Numbered from the stretch's first letter, positions 32,952 to 44,601 are shown. The stretch: DNA of 64,000 bases from Cyanodermella asteris (GCA_900618795.1 UYJD01000011.1:1088880-1152879), one strand, 5' to 3'. Notes: generated by a model from the letters alone, not told the origin. Translations and numbers: made by a program.

Positions 32952-34485
32952 TCATCGTTTGACCGGGAGTTCAAGGTTGAGACAGTCCAATGCACCCTGC
33001 GTGACCAAATTCTGATTGACGAGATATCTCGTCATCGATCTCACCAGCTCGATCTGTTCTTCTGGGCTGAGACCTTGAATCGCGGTCTGAATGACGTCTC
33101 CAACGCTGGCCTTATGCAGCGCGATGAAGCTCTGGTAGTACATGAACGAGAAGAAGCCCATGATAAATTGACAGTCCATGCGATCGGTCATACCGCCACT
33201 AATTCAGTGTCAGCAGGCTTGAAAAAGACAAGAACAAATATATACGTACTGCCCGGGAATGCTATCGCCAAAGTCCTTGATCTTGAAGGTGCGCTTCAGT
33301 CCAGATGCAAAGAAGCCGCCAAAGGGCGCAATCAAAGATGCAAAGGTGGCGAAGACGAGAGCGTGGAACTGGACTGGTCGGACAGTAAATGTGTATGTGA
33401 TGTTGTTGATCGGTGAGAATATGCTGTACGTATGCGGGATGAAGACCGGGTTAAGGTCGCATTGCAGACCCGTGAAAATGTTGGCACCAAGGTCCTAAAT
33501 CGTATCAGAAACCGCCGTAACACAAACTTCTCAGTCTACTTACATTCACTGGGCAAACAAAATACGAAGACTGCGTCAAAATCCATGTCAGGATGACGGC
33601 TCCAACATTTGTGCACAACCAAGCGCCAACGAAGCCCTCGACTGTCTTCTTCGGCGAGATCTGGATCAGTTGAGTCCTGCCAAAGGTGATACCGCAGATG
33701 TATGCGAAGATGTCGTTTACTATAACGAGCGCCGCGGGCAGGAACATCCAGATCAAGCCTTCGAAAATGTTATTCATGATGAAATGCGCTTGCACCACAA
33801 TCAAGCACAATGCCATGTGCGTCCATGCAAATTGCGTGAACTGAAATCTGTAGTGGCCCTTCTGCAGCGAGCCAACGAAGAATACGAATCCGACAATGTA
33901 CAGCATGAAGCTGATGAACCGATGGTGCGTCGCAAAGGGCAGCAGAACCTTGTCGACAAGCACAATGTGTTTGAAGTAGTATACCACACTCTCACCATAC
34001 AAGTAGTACATTGTCGTTCCGAGGAAGTACCAGTTTAGAGACCTGGTGAATCGCAGGTCGCGCTGCTTGCTAGGAACATCGGCAATGGCAATGACTTCCT
34101 TGAAGCAAAGGATCTGAATGGCCGTGATGAGACCGATGAGGTAGAGATGGCCAGAGAAGAGGATGAAGAAGAAGCCAAAGATCATGGCCAAGGTCGCGAG
34201 TGTTCTGGTGATGAAGGATTGTTTTTTCTTCTCGTATTCCAATTTTTGCTCTTCCGGCGATTTCTGCCTACGGGTCAGCATTCGTCCTCAACAATCGCAT
34301 GGGGATATAGGCACATCGTCCGCCTTCCATTCACCGACCTCCTCCTTGATATCACTCTTTTCGCTCTGTCCGTTCATGGCTTGTCGGACTGGGCTTCTGG
34401 GCTCGGATTGCGCATCGCTGGCATCTGAGAGCCTTCTCCCATTTGCAGTACGCGGAAACCTAACGCCTCGAGCTGATCTCGGCAT
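32952..34485 (-). CDS. CDS1: Phosphatidate cytidylyltransferase (CDP-diacylglycerol synthase)
   Basis: Four exons on the minus strand: 34485-34315, 34263-33544, 33494-33250 and 33198-32952; 460 aa, against about 457 in yeast Cds1. Introns are 51, 49 and 51 nt with clean GT..AG ends. The start is MPRSARGVRF. A hydrophilic N-terminus is followed by several membrane segments (for example LATLAMIFGFFFILFSGHLY and ALCLIVVQAHFIMNN). The conserved SPKKTVEGFVGAW comes next. The CDS family signature S-x-x-K-R-x4-K-D-x-x-x-x-x-P-G-H-G-G-x-x-D-R-x-D is completed across the last intron, which splits its His codon. The enzyme makes CDP-diacylglycerol from phosphatidic acid and CTP in the ER membrane, feeding phosphatidylinositol and phosphatidylserine synthesis. 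It is expected to be essential. Confidence 0.96.
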
Positions 34486-35453
34486 TTTGGTCGAGATCTG
34501 ACGATGTTGACCGTTGTCGGAGCCGTCACAGATGGCTTAGTGAGCCCTATTTGCTTGATCGTGACGCGATATGGAGCCGTAATACCACCAAGGTATTGCA
34601 CTCTCGTGACCTGCTATGTTGATGCCTGTCTCACTGTGCGATGTGCGGGCAGGTGCTGGCAAGTCGCTGTGGCACGGGAAGCAGATCAATGTGGAGTGCA
34701 AAGGAGGAGATGTGTAAGGGGACTGCGACATACGATCGAAGTCGGGGAGCAGAATTCGGGCGGGCGAAAGTTGCCAGTTGGAAAGGGTGATGCGCTGGAA
34801 AGCTTGATCTGGGTGTAGCTTTTGGAAGTTGGCGGAGCGACTTCGTCATGCATGGCTAACTGCTACTAGTATTGCCAAGCCCGACATCACATGCGGGCTT
34901 CAAGTCGCTCCCTCCACGCGGCTTTGCACAGCCATCTCCAAGCCTCGCGGTTTCACAACTTTGTCCGTTCATATGAACGATTGGTGGCTACAACAATCAC
35001 AACGTTTTTGCCTTTTCAACGTAAAGGCAAACTCCCCACCATTCAAGTGCCTGCCATTTCGGCAGTACATGGGCAAGCGAGAGACCAGATGTTTCGAACC
35101 AAAACACCTCGAACTCCAGTTAGCCTCAGCCTTTCATTCAGGAAGACTACGCAGGTCACCAGATCAGTGATCATCAAGTGATTTGGGTGCCTTTGGTTAA
35201 GCACTATTGCAGGATTCAATGAAATTCCGAGCGCGGTAACTTTCTGCTTTCTAGCCGTTTTCAAGTAGACAGCTTCTCGACTGCCCTACTGGGCATCTTG
35301 CCGGGTCAGTAGATGACCAGCTCGATCATGTATGATGCGACATAGAACTGCACTGAGATGGCTCTCTGTAAAAATGTTTTCGCATTCATTACAATGACGT
35401 GAACCATGAGATGTTTGAGAACCATGGTAGCACCAACCCCCAGTCAAAAAGCG
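34486..35453. other. Intergenic, upstream of CDS1
   Basis: No gene recognised in about 970 bases between CDS1 and the 3' end of the DUF6594 gene. Short frames on both strands have no domain. Confidence 0.4.
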
Positions 35454-36459
35454 CTATGACCCGCTTGCACTACCAATAAAGACGACCTCAACCGCCGCGA
35501 AGGCGGCAGTAGCTGTATAGATCTCCTTCATAGTCGCATTCGTGAAGCCTGCCAGACAGAGTCCGAACAATGCCGTGATGCCGATGGTAGTCACAATCCG
35601 TTCCAGCGTCGTGCGAATGTTATACAATGCCAGCATCGCCAGTACCGGCAGCAACGAAGCCACGAGGGTAGCACCAACCCTCAGCACGACTCTGGCCAGA
35701 CGGACGGCCGTGGACTGGTTTGTATCATAGACACATCCACTCTCGACATCGATAAACTGCGGCCGCTGGCGACCGAGGTCAGTTTTGTTCGCAATGATTG
35801 CAAGAAGCACACACCTTCAGATGTGGCCTCAACCAATAATACAGATCCACCAGCTTCGGGTTAAACCATTTCGCAGCCGCTGTCCGTTCATGGCTGGAAT
35901 TCTCGAGCGTCACAAAATCGCGGTCTTGGCCTGGATCCCAAGTGTACGCTTCTAGTCCCTTGAGAAAGAAGTTGCCCTCTTGCTCTCCTGCCAACCACCC
36001 TCTGAGGGTCTCAAGCGAGTGTTTTGCGGGCCGTCTCAAATTTTCTAGCGCTGCTAATTGCGCAAGACAGTCATCTGAACATGGTTAATCATTCGCGTTT
36101 TCGAACGTTTTCATCGAATCGCGCTTACTGTATTCGCGTAGCGTCGGCCTGATTTCTTCGCGTATCAGTCGCGCCTGCTCACTCTTGCGCTCTCGGTGCA
36201 GGTGGAAGTCTTCCGAAAGTTGCCGTGATTTTTCGTCTTTTGATCTGTTATCATCTTCGACGCAGTCTTTATACTTTTCCTCAAGGTCTATCAGATCTGC
36301 CTGCAGACCGAGAGCATTCAAATGGTTTAATGTTCCAAATTTTCGGTATACTGCCACTTCAGGATAAGCGCCCATCAACTGCGCCAGGCGCGGATAGCCC
36401 TTCCCCGTCCAACATTTTGCTGACTTGCTGTCCCCCGAAGAATCCTTGCAACTCGTCAT
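35454..36459 (-). CDS. DUF6594-family membrane protein
   Basis: Three exons: 36459-36129, 36074-35815 and 35765-35454; 300 aa; introns 54 and 49 nt. The start is MTSCKDSSGDSKS. The family hallmark GYPRLAQLMGAYPEVAVYRK is followed by FGTLNHLNALGLQADLIDLE (about residues 21-61) and a charged helical middle. ENSSHERTAAAKWFNPKLVD precedes the C-terminal three-helix membrane cluster (VGATLVASLLPVLAMLALY, IVTTIGITALFGLCLAGF, AFAAVEVVFIGSASGS). Length, motif order and the C-terminal hairpins fit DUF6594, a family expanded in filamentous ascomycetes with no known biochemical role. The joins keep every frame open across both introns. Confidence 0.9.
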
Positions 36460-36828
36460 CTACGCGACACAAGTTCAAATGTCCCGAGGATTGCGATTGC
36501 AAGATGGCAAACGTGGAGAGTGGATGTCTGTCGATTGTTATTGCGCAAGATGAGATCTATCACGGCGTGGCCCGACAGCCAGTCTCGAAACTGCCTAGGG
36601 GCTGACAGCGGACAGCAAGGCTGCGGTACGTGGCTGCATCTCAGGCTGAACGATGGCATGGCGTTTCATTCGTGCCCCCCCTTTACGAGCAGGCGAGCCT
36701 GGTAGGCAAATTAGCACCGGCGGTTTTCCGGGCTGTCTAAGCTATATACTCAGCGTGCCTGCCGTGCAACCTGCAGGGCAGCAGACGCATTTTCAGAGTT
36801 TCAGTATGACGTGAGACCGTCCCCGAAA
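36460..36828. other. Shared upstream region
   Basis: 370 bases between the divergent DUF6594 gene and the 164-aa gene. No specific site recognised. Confidence 0.35.
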
Positions 36829-37371
36829 ATGACGGACGACGGCAGACCAGACAGCATGCAGATTCTAGGGGCGGCAATGAGCTCCATGGCGAATGTCGCT
36901 CGGGCGTTGGACCTGGCAAGGTCGCGCTCTGACATTGGCCAGACCCTAGGGTGTGATATCGAGGACATGGACCTCTCACAGGTTGCCTTCGGCGAGGCGT
37001 GTGAATCGATCAGAGTGGACCTGACGCCCCCCTTGCCGATGACCATCATATTAGCGCTAAGAGCATGCACGAATGCGGCCAGTCAGGTGTTCGAAGCTTG
37101 GTCGACAACTAACAAGAAGTCCCACGAGACTGTCAAAGCACACCTCCGACAGTGCGTTGGGTCTTATCGACAAGCTGTGTCTCAGCTCTGCACACACGCT
37201 GATAGGTATGTCGTCCAAAATGCGAGACTCTTATAATGCTTACGACAGTCCAGCGCCACCTGGCAGAAACGTCTCGAAACCGAAATTGAGAAAAGGTATG
37301 CTGAGCTCATCTTCAATCAATCAAGGCAGACTACAGAGGTCGTTGCACGCATCACGTCCAATCTAGCCTGA
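36829..37371 (+). CDS. Uncharacterised 164-aa helical protein
   Basis: Two exons, 36829-37205 and 37254-37371, with a 48-nt GTATGT...GTCCAG intron. Splicing at the second of two nearby AG sites gives the coding-like tail ATWQKRLETEIEKRYAELIF, ending RITSNLA. The alternative upstream AG puts it in a poorer frame. The protein starts MTDDGRPDSMQILG and is mostly alpha-helical, with three cysteines in the centre (CDIED, GEACES, RACTNA). No signal peptide or membrane segment is visible. I do not recognise a family. The size and heptad-like tail suggest a small structural or partner protein. Confidence 0.55.
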
Positions 37372-37621
37372 CTACTGCTTCTCTGCCTATCTGTGCAAGT
37401 ACAGAAGCAGGCAGTAGGTTCATTACGCCATTGATTCTGGCGTTCGATGGCGTAGAAGTCTGCCGAGCGATATTCCATAACTTTTTGAGACTACTTCTTG
37501 GATAAGTGTTCTTGCAACGACTTCTAGCCGCCCGCCTCGAGTCGCTTCATCCCTTTTCTTTCCTTTTACATGCGCTATACTCGTTTCCGTGTCACGTTGC
37601 CGTCACTGACATTCCCTCCAG

Positions 37622-39320
37622 ATTCGATGCTCTTCCCGAGTGTATCGCGACTGCCATACCCACCGCTGCTGAAGAGCGATCTTTCCCGCAAAGACACTCA
37701 GGGTCTAGTCATCATTGCCATCCGTCGGCATCACGTCTGAGCACGACATCATTCCGAAACTCGGTCGTTTCTAACTTCACACGTTTTGCGGGATCCATCG
37801 CCCCAGCAGGAGCATCCGTTGACCAGCCTCGGTGGCATGCTGCGCGCGGACTTTACGACACTGGAGGGGAATTGAACCTTGTGTCATTCGACTTTCTTGA
37901 ACGAAATGGACTACAAAAGCTCATTGAGCATATCGAGCCGAAAATTTGCGACAGTCTACATGATCACAAGCCTTTCGTGGACCGTAAGGTCGTTCTCCTT
38001 TGGCAACCGATCGACTCACCACTGTCGCATCGGTCAGACTTCTATGTGGACACGGCAAACAATTTTGACATTTTGATCTGCGGAGAAGAATGGCTGCAGA
38101 CGAGAGAAGCCAAGAAAGGTCCTCTCTCGTACCATCTGAAGCTCGCAAAACGCTCTCCAGGTATGTTCGCCAATTGTCGTGCTGCAAATCACTGCTTTGC
38201 CTGACACCTGATGACAGAAGAAAGAGCTCGGGAGAAGCAAAGAATGGAGGAGAGGCGGCAAGAGAATCAAGAGCTCATTGAGCTTCGGCGATCTCAAAGA
38301 GTCTCGCAGGCTCGGCTTGCGCAAACCACGCCCCCAACTCGATTGGAAACCATACCCAGTCCACCTGCTCGGTCGTTTACACAGGAGCTTCGTTCACACA
38401 ACTCGGTGGCACATGGGAGACCACCATCAGAGTCTATGACGTTGAACGAAGAGGCGGGCAAGATTGTGACATCACAACAGAGATTAGGCCGTATGAGAGA
38501 GCAGGACTATGTCCGAGCCAGTGAGCGCTCGCATAAGGCGCAAAGCCTGCTCCTAGACACGCATACCTCGGACAGTGCACAGGTCTCTCCGACAGATGTG
38601 AAGCGTCATGCTTGGTCTGCGACAGCTGGTCCATCTGAAGTCCCGGCCATACACTTTCCCGAGGCTCGTCGCATGGAACCATTGAACGCAAGTCATAATG
38701 GGCTCCGCCAGGGACCTAGTAGGGGTGCATCACCCGCGCCAAGTCTGCTGCTCGACACATCAGACGGAAAGGCTGTTTCGACAGCTACATCCTCTACAGC
38801 ACCAACTCATCGTACAGGCGAAGATCCACAGACTCAGGCAACGTCCATTCATTCCTCTCGCGCAGCGACGCCGCTGGATTCACCCAAACAAGCCTTGGGA
38901 CCTGCTGGTCCCCAAATCAACCAGTCCAAAAAGTCCAAAGGGCCACAGAAACTGGACAAAAGATCTCTTGATTCTTTCGCCAAGAGGCTGAGCAGGTTGC
39001 GGCCCAGCCTTCCCAGCCCTCATGGCACGACCCGAGCGCTTGACTTCAGTATAGCCGAGGACATGATCTCAATAAGCCACCAGTATGAAGACAGTGACAG
39101 TCCAGCCCAGCGTCATGAGTCAGGTCTTGAAAACGAAATTGAAGCTGTCCGTCAGAGTAGGTACCTGAAGTTGAGAATCGATAACAATCGGTCAGTCTAC
39201 GACCTTGATCGACCTGCGTCAGCCCTCGACCGGCGCCCGTCGTTGGATCCAAGTCTGGCGCAAGGCACTTGGAACAGAAGAAAGAGCTACACGATCGGCA
39301 CGGCCGCTGAGAAGCGATGA
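37622..39320 (+). CDS. Protein with aspartic-peptidase-like domain and disordered C-terminus (5' end unresolved)
   Basis: Two exons are supported: about 37622-38160 and 38218-39320, with a 57-nt GTATGT...GACAG intron in phase 1. No ATG heads the first part. A CCTCCAG acceptor at 37621 with a CACTGAC branch suggests a further 5' exon not identified. The first exon encodes ARGLYDTGGELNLVSFDFLE and later NNFDILICGEEWLQ. This D-T-G ... N-L-[IV]-S ... D-I-L-[IL]-G-x-[DE]W pattern is found in many host fungal proteins with an aspartic-peptidase-like fold. No other parts of a mobile element are seen around it. The second exon is Glu/Arg-rich (REKQRMEERRQENQEL), then 300 residues of Ser/Pro/Thr-rich disorder. 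Confidence 0.55.
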
Positions 39321-39752
39321 CGACCAAATGATATGACGACCAGGAAAAGATTGACATGCATGGGGAACTTATACCGGGAACAAAATCTTCAATCCTTTTA
39401 CGTTGACATATAGTTTTGTATTATTAGATAATATACCTGATCGCGATCTAGTCCCTCCAGTCCCCACAATGGTTGGCACGACTTAAGAAAGGGACGCGTC
39501 GTGCCAGAGAAACTTCTCGATTCCTTTATAGAGCAAGGTTCGAAGCACCTCGCGTGTCAACCAGCTCGTTTGATGCGGTCTGAGCGTTCCGTCGAAGCCG
39601 TTTGGTGTTTGATTGCCAAGCACTGCACGTGACCTCGTGTGGTATTCAAACAGGAGCCAACTTCAGCCGCAGCCTCTTTCAACAGCTCACAAAGTCACCC
39701 CGAACTAGATGCCGAAGTCCAGCTGGTTCAACAATGCTACCAAGTCGATGGC
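39321..39752. other. Intergenic, upstream of UvsD
   Basis: No separate gene seen. The UvsD frame is open from 39639, after a TTCAAACAG site that could be a splice acceptor, so a short untranslated or coding 5' exon cannot be excluded. Confidence 0.35.
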
Positions 39753-42053
39753 ATGGACGAGTTCGCAGACGAGTTTGGAGATGATCCACTTATTGAGCTT
39801 CTCGGCGATGATCTAGATGCATTGGAACAAACAGCTTTCCAGGCTACGCAGGCAAGCAAGAACCATCATCCGTTAGCGGTTCAGCAGCAAGACGCGCCAG
39901 ATTTTCAACCTGCGTATGAGACTGTACAGAACGGTGACTACGATGACGAAGTAATCGACACGACTCGCAATGATTACAGCGGATTCGCAGCGCAGCCAGC
40001 GCTTCCGGCTTTTCGTCCTCCTCAACGTACTGCTCAGGTGACGCAAGGCATTGCACAGAGAGGCACCAGCGCTGCTCGGGCTTTGCCAACTCGTGCTCCG
40101 TTACAAAGGACGACTTCGGTCCTAGCCCACAGACCTGGCACACAGGCTGCTCGAGAGCAGCAGAACATTGTTCCCAGCGCTCAATTCGTGCCGAATGTTG
40201 AGAGTGTTGATGGCCAGTCTGCGTCTGCCCTGCAGGCTCAGGTGCAAGAGCTCTTGTTGGAGCGCGAGAAGCTTCGAAACGCAGTTCAGGAGGCGAACAA
40301 GCAGGTCCTGACCAAGACGGGAGAGATTGCCATTGTGCGCTCAAACTACGACAGAAATGTCAAGGAAAAGGAGCAGAAGCTCATTGAACTCCAACGCGAA
40401 GTTGCTGCAGCGAACGAGCGTCACAAGGTAGAGCTCGAGCAAGCCCGCAAGCAACAAGAACAACTGACCACCGAATCTCGCTTCGCCGATCATGACCGCG
40501 TCATCGACCGGACAAGGCGTCGCAAACAACAAGCAAAGCCAGAGGAAGATGTGATAGTTAGACGTCAAACTCCGGCGGCGCCTTCGAGAGTTTCGACTCC
40601 TCGTGCTGTTCGGCAGGTTCTACCTGGAGATGGTTTCGGCGCTCAAGAACGATCACCAAGCAAGCTGCATAGCCAGATCCAACAGCTGACACCTAGAGCG
40701 GCTGAGAAGAAGCGCAAGCGATTGGTTGAAAGTCCCACAAATGAAGCTGAGAACGATGGCGACGTTGGCATGTCATTTGGAGATGACGATCCTTTCTCTG
40801 TCCCAGAGCTAGAGTCCAACATTAAACTACAATCGCAATCTGATGTCAGATACAGTATACTGCAGCGGCTGCTGAACAAACGTACTGGCAACGACACACG
40901 AAGAGCAGTGGAGGCTCTGGCCGACCACAGATTCCCGTCGGATACAAAGAACGCTCTGTCAACGCTAATTCTGGATGGAATTGCCAAAATCAAGTCGAGT
41001 GGTGATGCTGAAGTGTACACCTCTGCGCTATGCGCCATTCTCGTGGGCCTGTGGAGCAGGTGCTTGACGGAAAAGTTCTTTCCACCTATACAATACCTAT
41101 CCGATCTTGTGTCGTATCTGCTGAGGGGAACACCTGAAGCCATCCCATCGGTCATGGACGATCTGGTGTCGCTGCTGCAGAAAACGGCTGATGTCAATCT
41201 GATACCTCGCTTCCGACGCTCGCTCCGGAAACAAGCTGCCGAACCAGGATCGGAAAGCGAGTACATCGACCCCACGGAATGCCTTGAGGTTCTCACGCAG
41301 ATTATCACTTTCTGTGATGATGACAGTGATCTGCTGGAGAGGTTCTGGACTTTGATGCGCGTTGACTTTCTGTCCATGCTTCTGCGTCCTGCACAAGACA
41401 TCGATAACATTATGCTGACTTGCGGATTGCTGTCTCACGGCATACGTGACAATGGTCTTGGCCCAGTCCTGAGCGATAATAGCTCACAACCTGCTAATGG
41501 AGGGTTCAGCAAAGCACGTGCCGAAGATCATCTTGTCGACCGCTTGTCCGCACTCCTTATCGAGACACCACGGAGTCCAACGACCACTAGCCCGTACACG
41601 CAAGTCGAGATCGCAGAAATGCGACTCGAGGTTCTCTCCCTCATCGAGCGTCTGACCTGGACCGAATACACCGCCGCTCTCTTCACACGCCAAGCCTACG
41701 CCGTCGGCCGCCTGGTGCGCTGCATGAACGACGAATATCACGACGCAATGAAACTACTATACGGCTGGGAAGATCGGATGCAGGTCATCAACCAAGCCAC
41801 GCGCATGCTCTATCATTTCGTGTACCGATTCGCAGATTCGATGGATATCAATGAGAAGCTACGAGCGATCCCTGGTGGAGCGCACAAATATTTGATTGTT
41901 TTGACGCGGCTGGCTTTTTCGGAGGGGAATATCTGGGGGAGTGAGGTTGATGAGGATGTGGTGGATTGTGCACATGAGCTTCTGGAAGATCATGTTAATC
42001 CGGAGGAGGGAGAGGCTTTGATGGCGGCATTACAGTCTGGGAACTCAAAATGA
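39753..42053 (+). CDS. uvsD: DNA-damage checkpoint protein, UvsD/Rad26 (ATRIP) family
   Basis: 766 aa from the first in-frame ATG (MDEFADEFGDDPLIELL). The acidic start is followed by LEQTAFQATQ and a disordered region. A coiled coil spans about residues 160-240 (VQELLLEREKLRNAVQEANK ... LIELQREVAAANERHKVELE), then a basic nuclear-localisation-like KKRKRL. The C-terminal 400 residues form a helical-repeat region (SILQRLLNKRTGNDTRRAVE, FWTLMRVDFLSMLL, MLYHFVYRFADSMDINEKL). Acidic N-terminus, coiled coil and helical C-terminus match fungal Rad26/UvsD. That protein pairs with the ATR kinase (UvsB/Mec1) and brings it to RPA-coated single-stranded DNA. The acidic N-terminus would be the RPA-contact patch by analogy. 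The identification rests on overall architecture plus the opening motif, not on a catalytic site. Confidence 0.75.
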   Translation: MDEFADEFGDDPLIELLGDDLDALEQTAFQATQASKNHHPLAVQQQDAPDFQPAYETVQNGDYDDEVIDTTRNDYSGFAAQPALPAFRPPQRTAQVTQGIAQRGTSAARALPTRAPLQRTTSVLAHRPGTQAAREQQNIVPSAQFVPNVESVDGQSASALQAQVQELLLEREKLRNAVQEANKQVLTKTGEIAIVRSNYDRNVKEKEQKLIELQREVAAANERHKVELEQARKQQEQLTTESRFADHDRVIDRTRRRKQQAKPEEDVIVRRQTPAAPSRVSTPRAVRQVLPGDGFGAQERSPSKLHSQIQQLTPRAAEKKRKRLVESPTNEAENDGDVGMSFGDDDPFSVPELESNIKLQSQSDVRYSILQRLLNKRTGNDTRRAVEALADHRFPSDTKNALSTLILDGIAKIKSSGDAEVYTSALCAILVGLWSRCLTEKFFPPIQYLSDLVSYLLRGTPEAIPSVMDDLVSLLQKTADVNLIPRFRRSLRKQAAEPGSESEYIDPTECLEVLTQIITFCDDDSDLLERFWTLMRVDFLSMLLRPAQDIDNIMLTCGLLSHGIRDNGLGPVLSDNSSQPANGGFSKARAEDHLVDRLSALLIETPRSPTTTSPYTQVEIAEMRLEVLSLIERLTWTEYTAALFTRQAYAVGRLVRCMNDEYHDAMKLLYGWEDRMQVINQATRMLYHFVYRFADSMDINEKLRAIPGGAHKYLIVLTRLAFSEGNIWGSEVDEDVVDCAHELLEDHVNPEEGEALMAALQSGNSK

Positions 42054-42209
42054 TGAATAGCATGAAAGATCTGATATTAATGGTGACTTGCCGAACTATT
42101 AATACAATGTCAAGGGCAGACTTCGACCAGAACACTCCCGCCGATAGGCTGCGAGCTATTATCCGTCAACGCATAACGCTAGCATGCCAGCAAAAGTTCG
42201 GATAATCTT

Positions 42210-42747
42210 TGATCAGCAAGAACGGTTGTACAAAGCCTCAGCCTCCTTCAACTTCACCCGACCGACAACTCCCTCCACAGTCAATCTCTTAAATACCCTC
42301 GTGCACCACAACTGACACGTTTCCTTGACAGCCGCGCGACTCACCGCGTCGGCGCCTCTTCCTCAAAGGCAATTTCTCTCACCCTGTCCGCCTGTTCCTT
42401 GCTCAACGTCGCCGGTGTCAAGAAATCTGCAGACGATTCCGAGCCGATGAGATTCGTGTTGTCCATGTGTTTGCGCACCGTGTGCGCGGCGTCTTCCGTG
42501 ACGGCGTACACGGAGGCCGGCTGGCCCTCGTGGGCGACGAAGAGCGACCAGTGGCGCGGCTCCCGCCGGCTTGGGTTTAGCGCACGATCATGAAGAGCAG
42601 CGGATCTTCGGCCGGTGTGTTTGTGTCCGGTGTCGAGGTGAGCTCTTTGTATGAGTTTTCGCCGTGGCGGCGCCGGAAGGTATTGCCGTTGAGTTTGAGG
42701 AACCCTGTGAAGCCGATGCGGCGGGTGGGTGGCATGTTCTGGTACAT
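42210..42747 (-). pseudogene. Relic of a fungal hypothetical protein gene
   Basis: On the minus strand, coding text begins MYQNMPPTRRIGFTGFLKLN and runs to DPLLFMIVR. A TAA plus a one-base frame change follow. It then continues PSRREPRHWSLFVAHEGQPA, SVYAVTEDAAHTV and LIGSES, and shifts again before AVSRAAVKETCQLWCTRVFK. The pieces line up as one protein of about 150-170 aa of a type common in filamentous fungi (a W-S-L-x-V block followed by CQxW), whose function is not known. At least two frame breaks and one stop are visible, so the gene is very probably dead. Confidence 0.6.
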
Positions 42748-42895
42748 GCTGAATGTGGTTTGTGTGTAGAGGAAATTCACTCAGAAATGAGGCGCGATTT
42801 TTGAACGTGAGTTTTTGTAATCTTGATTCGTATGTTGTGGGAATCAGATCCGCGATGAGGAGTGCTGTTTAAGTCATAGCAGGGCTACAATGTGA

Positions 42896-43291
42896 GCCAG
42901 CGACAACATCCTCCTCCGCGACGACCTGCACGACCCGCGCCAGCAGACTCTTGATGAAACGGGCCTCAGAGAACGTCTTTGGGAGCAGTACTACGACTAT
43001 TACGGTCGCAGGTTCTCGAAAGAGCAAATCCTGGATATTCTGCCACCTGGCAAACCGAAGGTCTTCGCGCACGGTGAACTTTGCCCGCGAAACATGATCG
43101 TGGATGATGCAGCGAAGATTGTTGGGGTGATTGACTGCGAGAATGCGGGATGGTACCCGGATTATTGGGAGTATCGGAACATGATGAAGCCGTCGAAGGA
43201 TAAGGATTGGATGGCTTGTATGAAGCGTACTGCGCCGGAGGAGGTGGGCATGGAAGGAGTTAGTTCTGTTGGCAGAGTGGTCATAGGCTGA
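42896..43291 (+). pseudogene. Fragment of an aminoglycoside-phosphotransferase-like (APH) kinase
   Basis: A 131-codon frame opens directly after a TGA and has no start codon near its head. It holds the C-terminal half of an APH-fold kinase: VFAHGELCPRNMIVDDAAKI, then GVIDCENAGWYPDYWEYRNM. In active relatives the loop is HGDxxxxN and the metal motif is IDWE. Here the Asp is Glu and the Trp is Cys. The N-terminal lobe is absent. It overlaps nothing and sits next to another relic, so this 1-kb stretch looks like a gene graveyard between UvsD and the next live gene. Confidence 0.65.
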
Positions 43292-44601
43292 GGGTGATTG
43301 CACTCGCTTGCAGCTGTTCTCAGTGGAGCGCAGTGGTTCCGTAACGTGAAGATTGCTCTGCGTTTGGACTTCGGAATCATTGGTCTGAAAGGTCTTCGAA
43401 TCGCAGAGGTTTACGGAGGAGCATGGGTGCATTTGTACTCCCACTTGAGAAGCCTTGAGAAGCCCTGATATGTGTTTTGAGTCCGAACACCATCGTGCAG
43501 ATGATGGAAGCGTTTTAAAAACATGTTCGACACTGTTGCTTTCGTGTTTTTTTTTTTTGAATGCTATTACAATAAACATAGCTCGCATAACGCCCTTGCT
43601 CAGAAGTTGCTCTCACCTTGAAGCGGCTTTGTATGTATGTTCTCAGCGTCCGCGACGAAAACATGGTCGCACAATTCCGATTTTCGACAAAAGTCGATAT
43701 GACCGGAGAAGCGAATATCTTGCGATCCTTAACAGGTGCGTTGCGCTTCCAGCACCTCGGCATCCAGATGGGCCAAACGGCCGGACGCCACCGCGCAGGA
43801 ACGACGAACTGTGAGTCGCAAATTTCAGCTTGGGCTCCAGCTACTATATAGTAAGCATCAATAGAGGCTCAGGCCGCTCAGCAGAGGTCCAGCTCGCAGC
43901 GAGCAGACGCCACCAACTGTTGCTTACATGGCACTCGCTAGTCGTCCTATGAGCGAGCCGGGTGGCGTTTCTGGATCGACCTGGAACGACGCACTTGCAG
44001 TTTACACTTTTATGTCAGGCCAGATCTGAATTGTCCCGTGAAGTGTCGGGCGTTTTGTTTCTGCAACCTTGACCTGTTGACCTTTCCCCTTTCGTCGCCG
44101 ACCAGAGCTTCATTCGACAGGTGTGGTTAGCTGCAATGAATTCCAGCAACGCGGCACAGTTCCAAGCAGTCGGCGACCAACCGGTCTCGAGCTCGACAGC
44201 CTCAACTTCTCATCATTCCCGCCTTGCAGATTGCTCAACGTCGACGCCGACATGAGCTTGACTTCGCCCTGCGCCGTCCTGCCAGCACAGCCTCGACCTT
44301 CCAGGTGCTCGCATGCCAGCATGTGGCCACCATCGACATGGCTTTCGTACTTGATTTGATCGTGTGCGGCTCGTTGTGAACGCCACGAGATCTAGATGGC
44401 TTCGGACCCTGGTAAAACCCGGGGAAGCTCGCTTGTACCTGAATTCGGTGGCAACATGGTCAGAAAGCTTTTTTTATGTTCCGCTGGTGTTGATCTGTAA
44501 AGCTTCGGGATATATTGCAGCACGTTTTCCAGTTGTCCTTCCGTTGAGCGTCATCTGCGAAGCCAGGTGCCTCTTCAGCCACCGCCGACTGTTCTTCCTT
44601 C
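43292..44601. other. Intergenic, no gene recognised
   Basis: 1.3 kb with an 11-base T run near 43548. Short frames have no domain. The last few hundred bases lie upstream of the Thr/Val-rich extracellular-type gene and could contain a missing first exon with its signal peptide. Confidence 0.4.
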
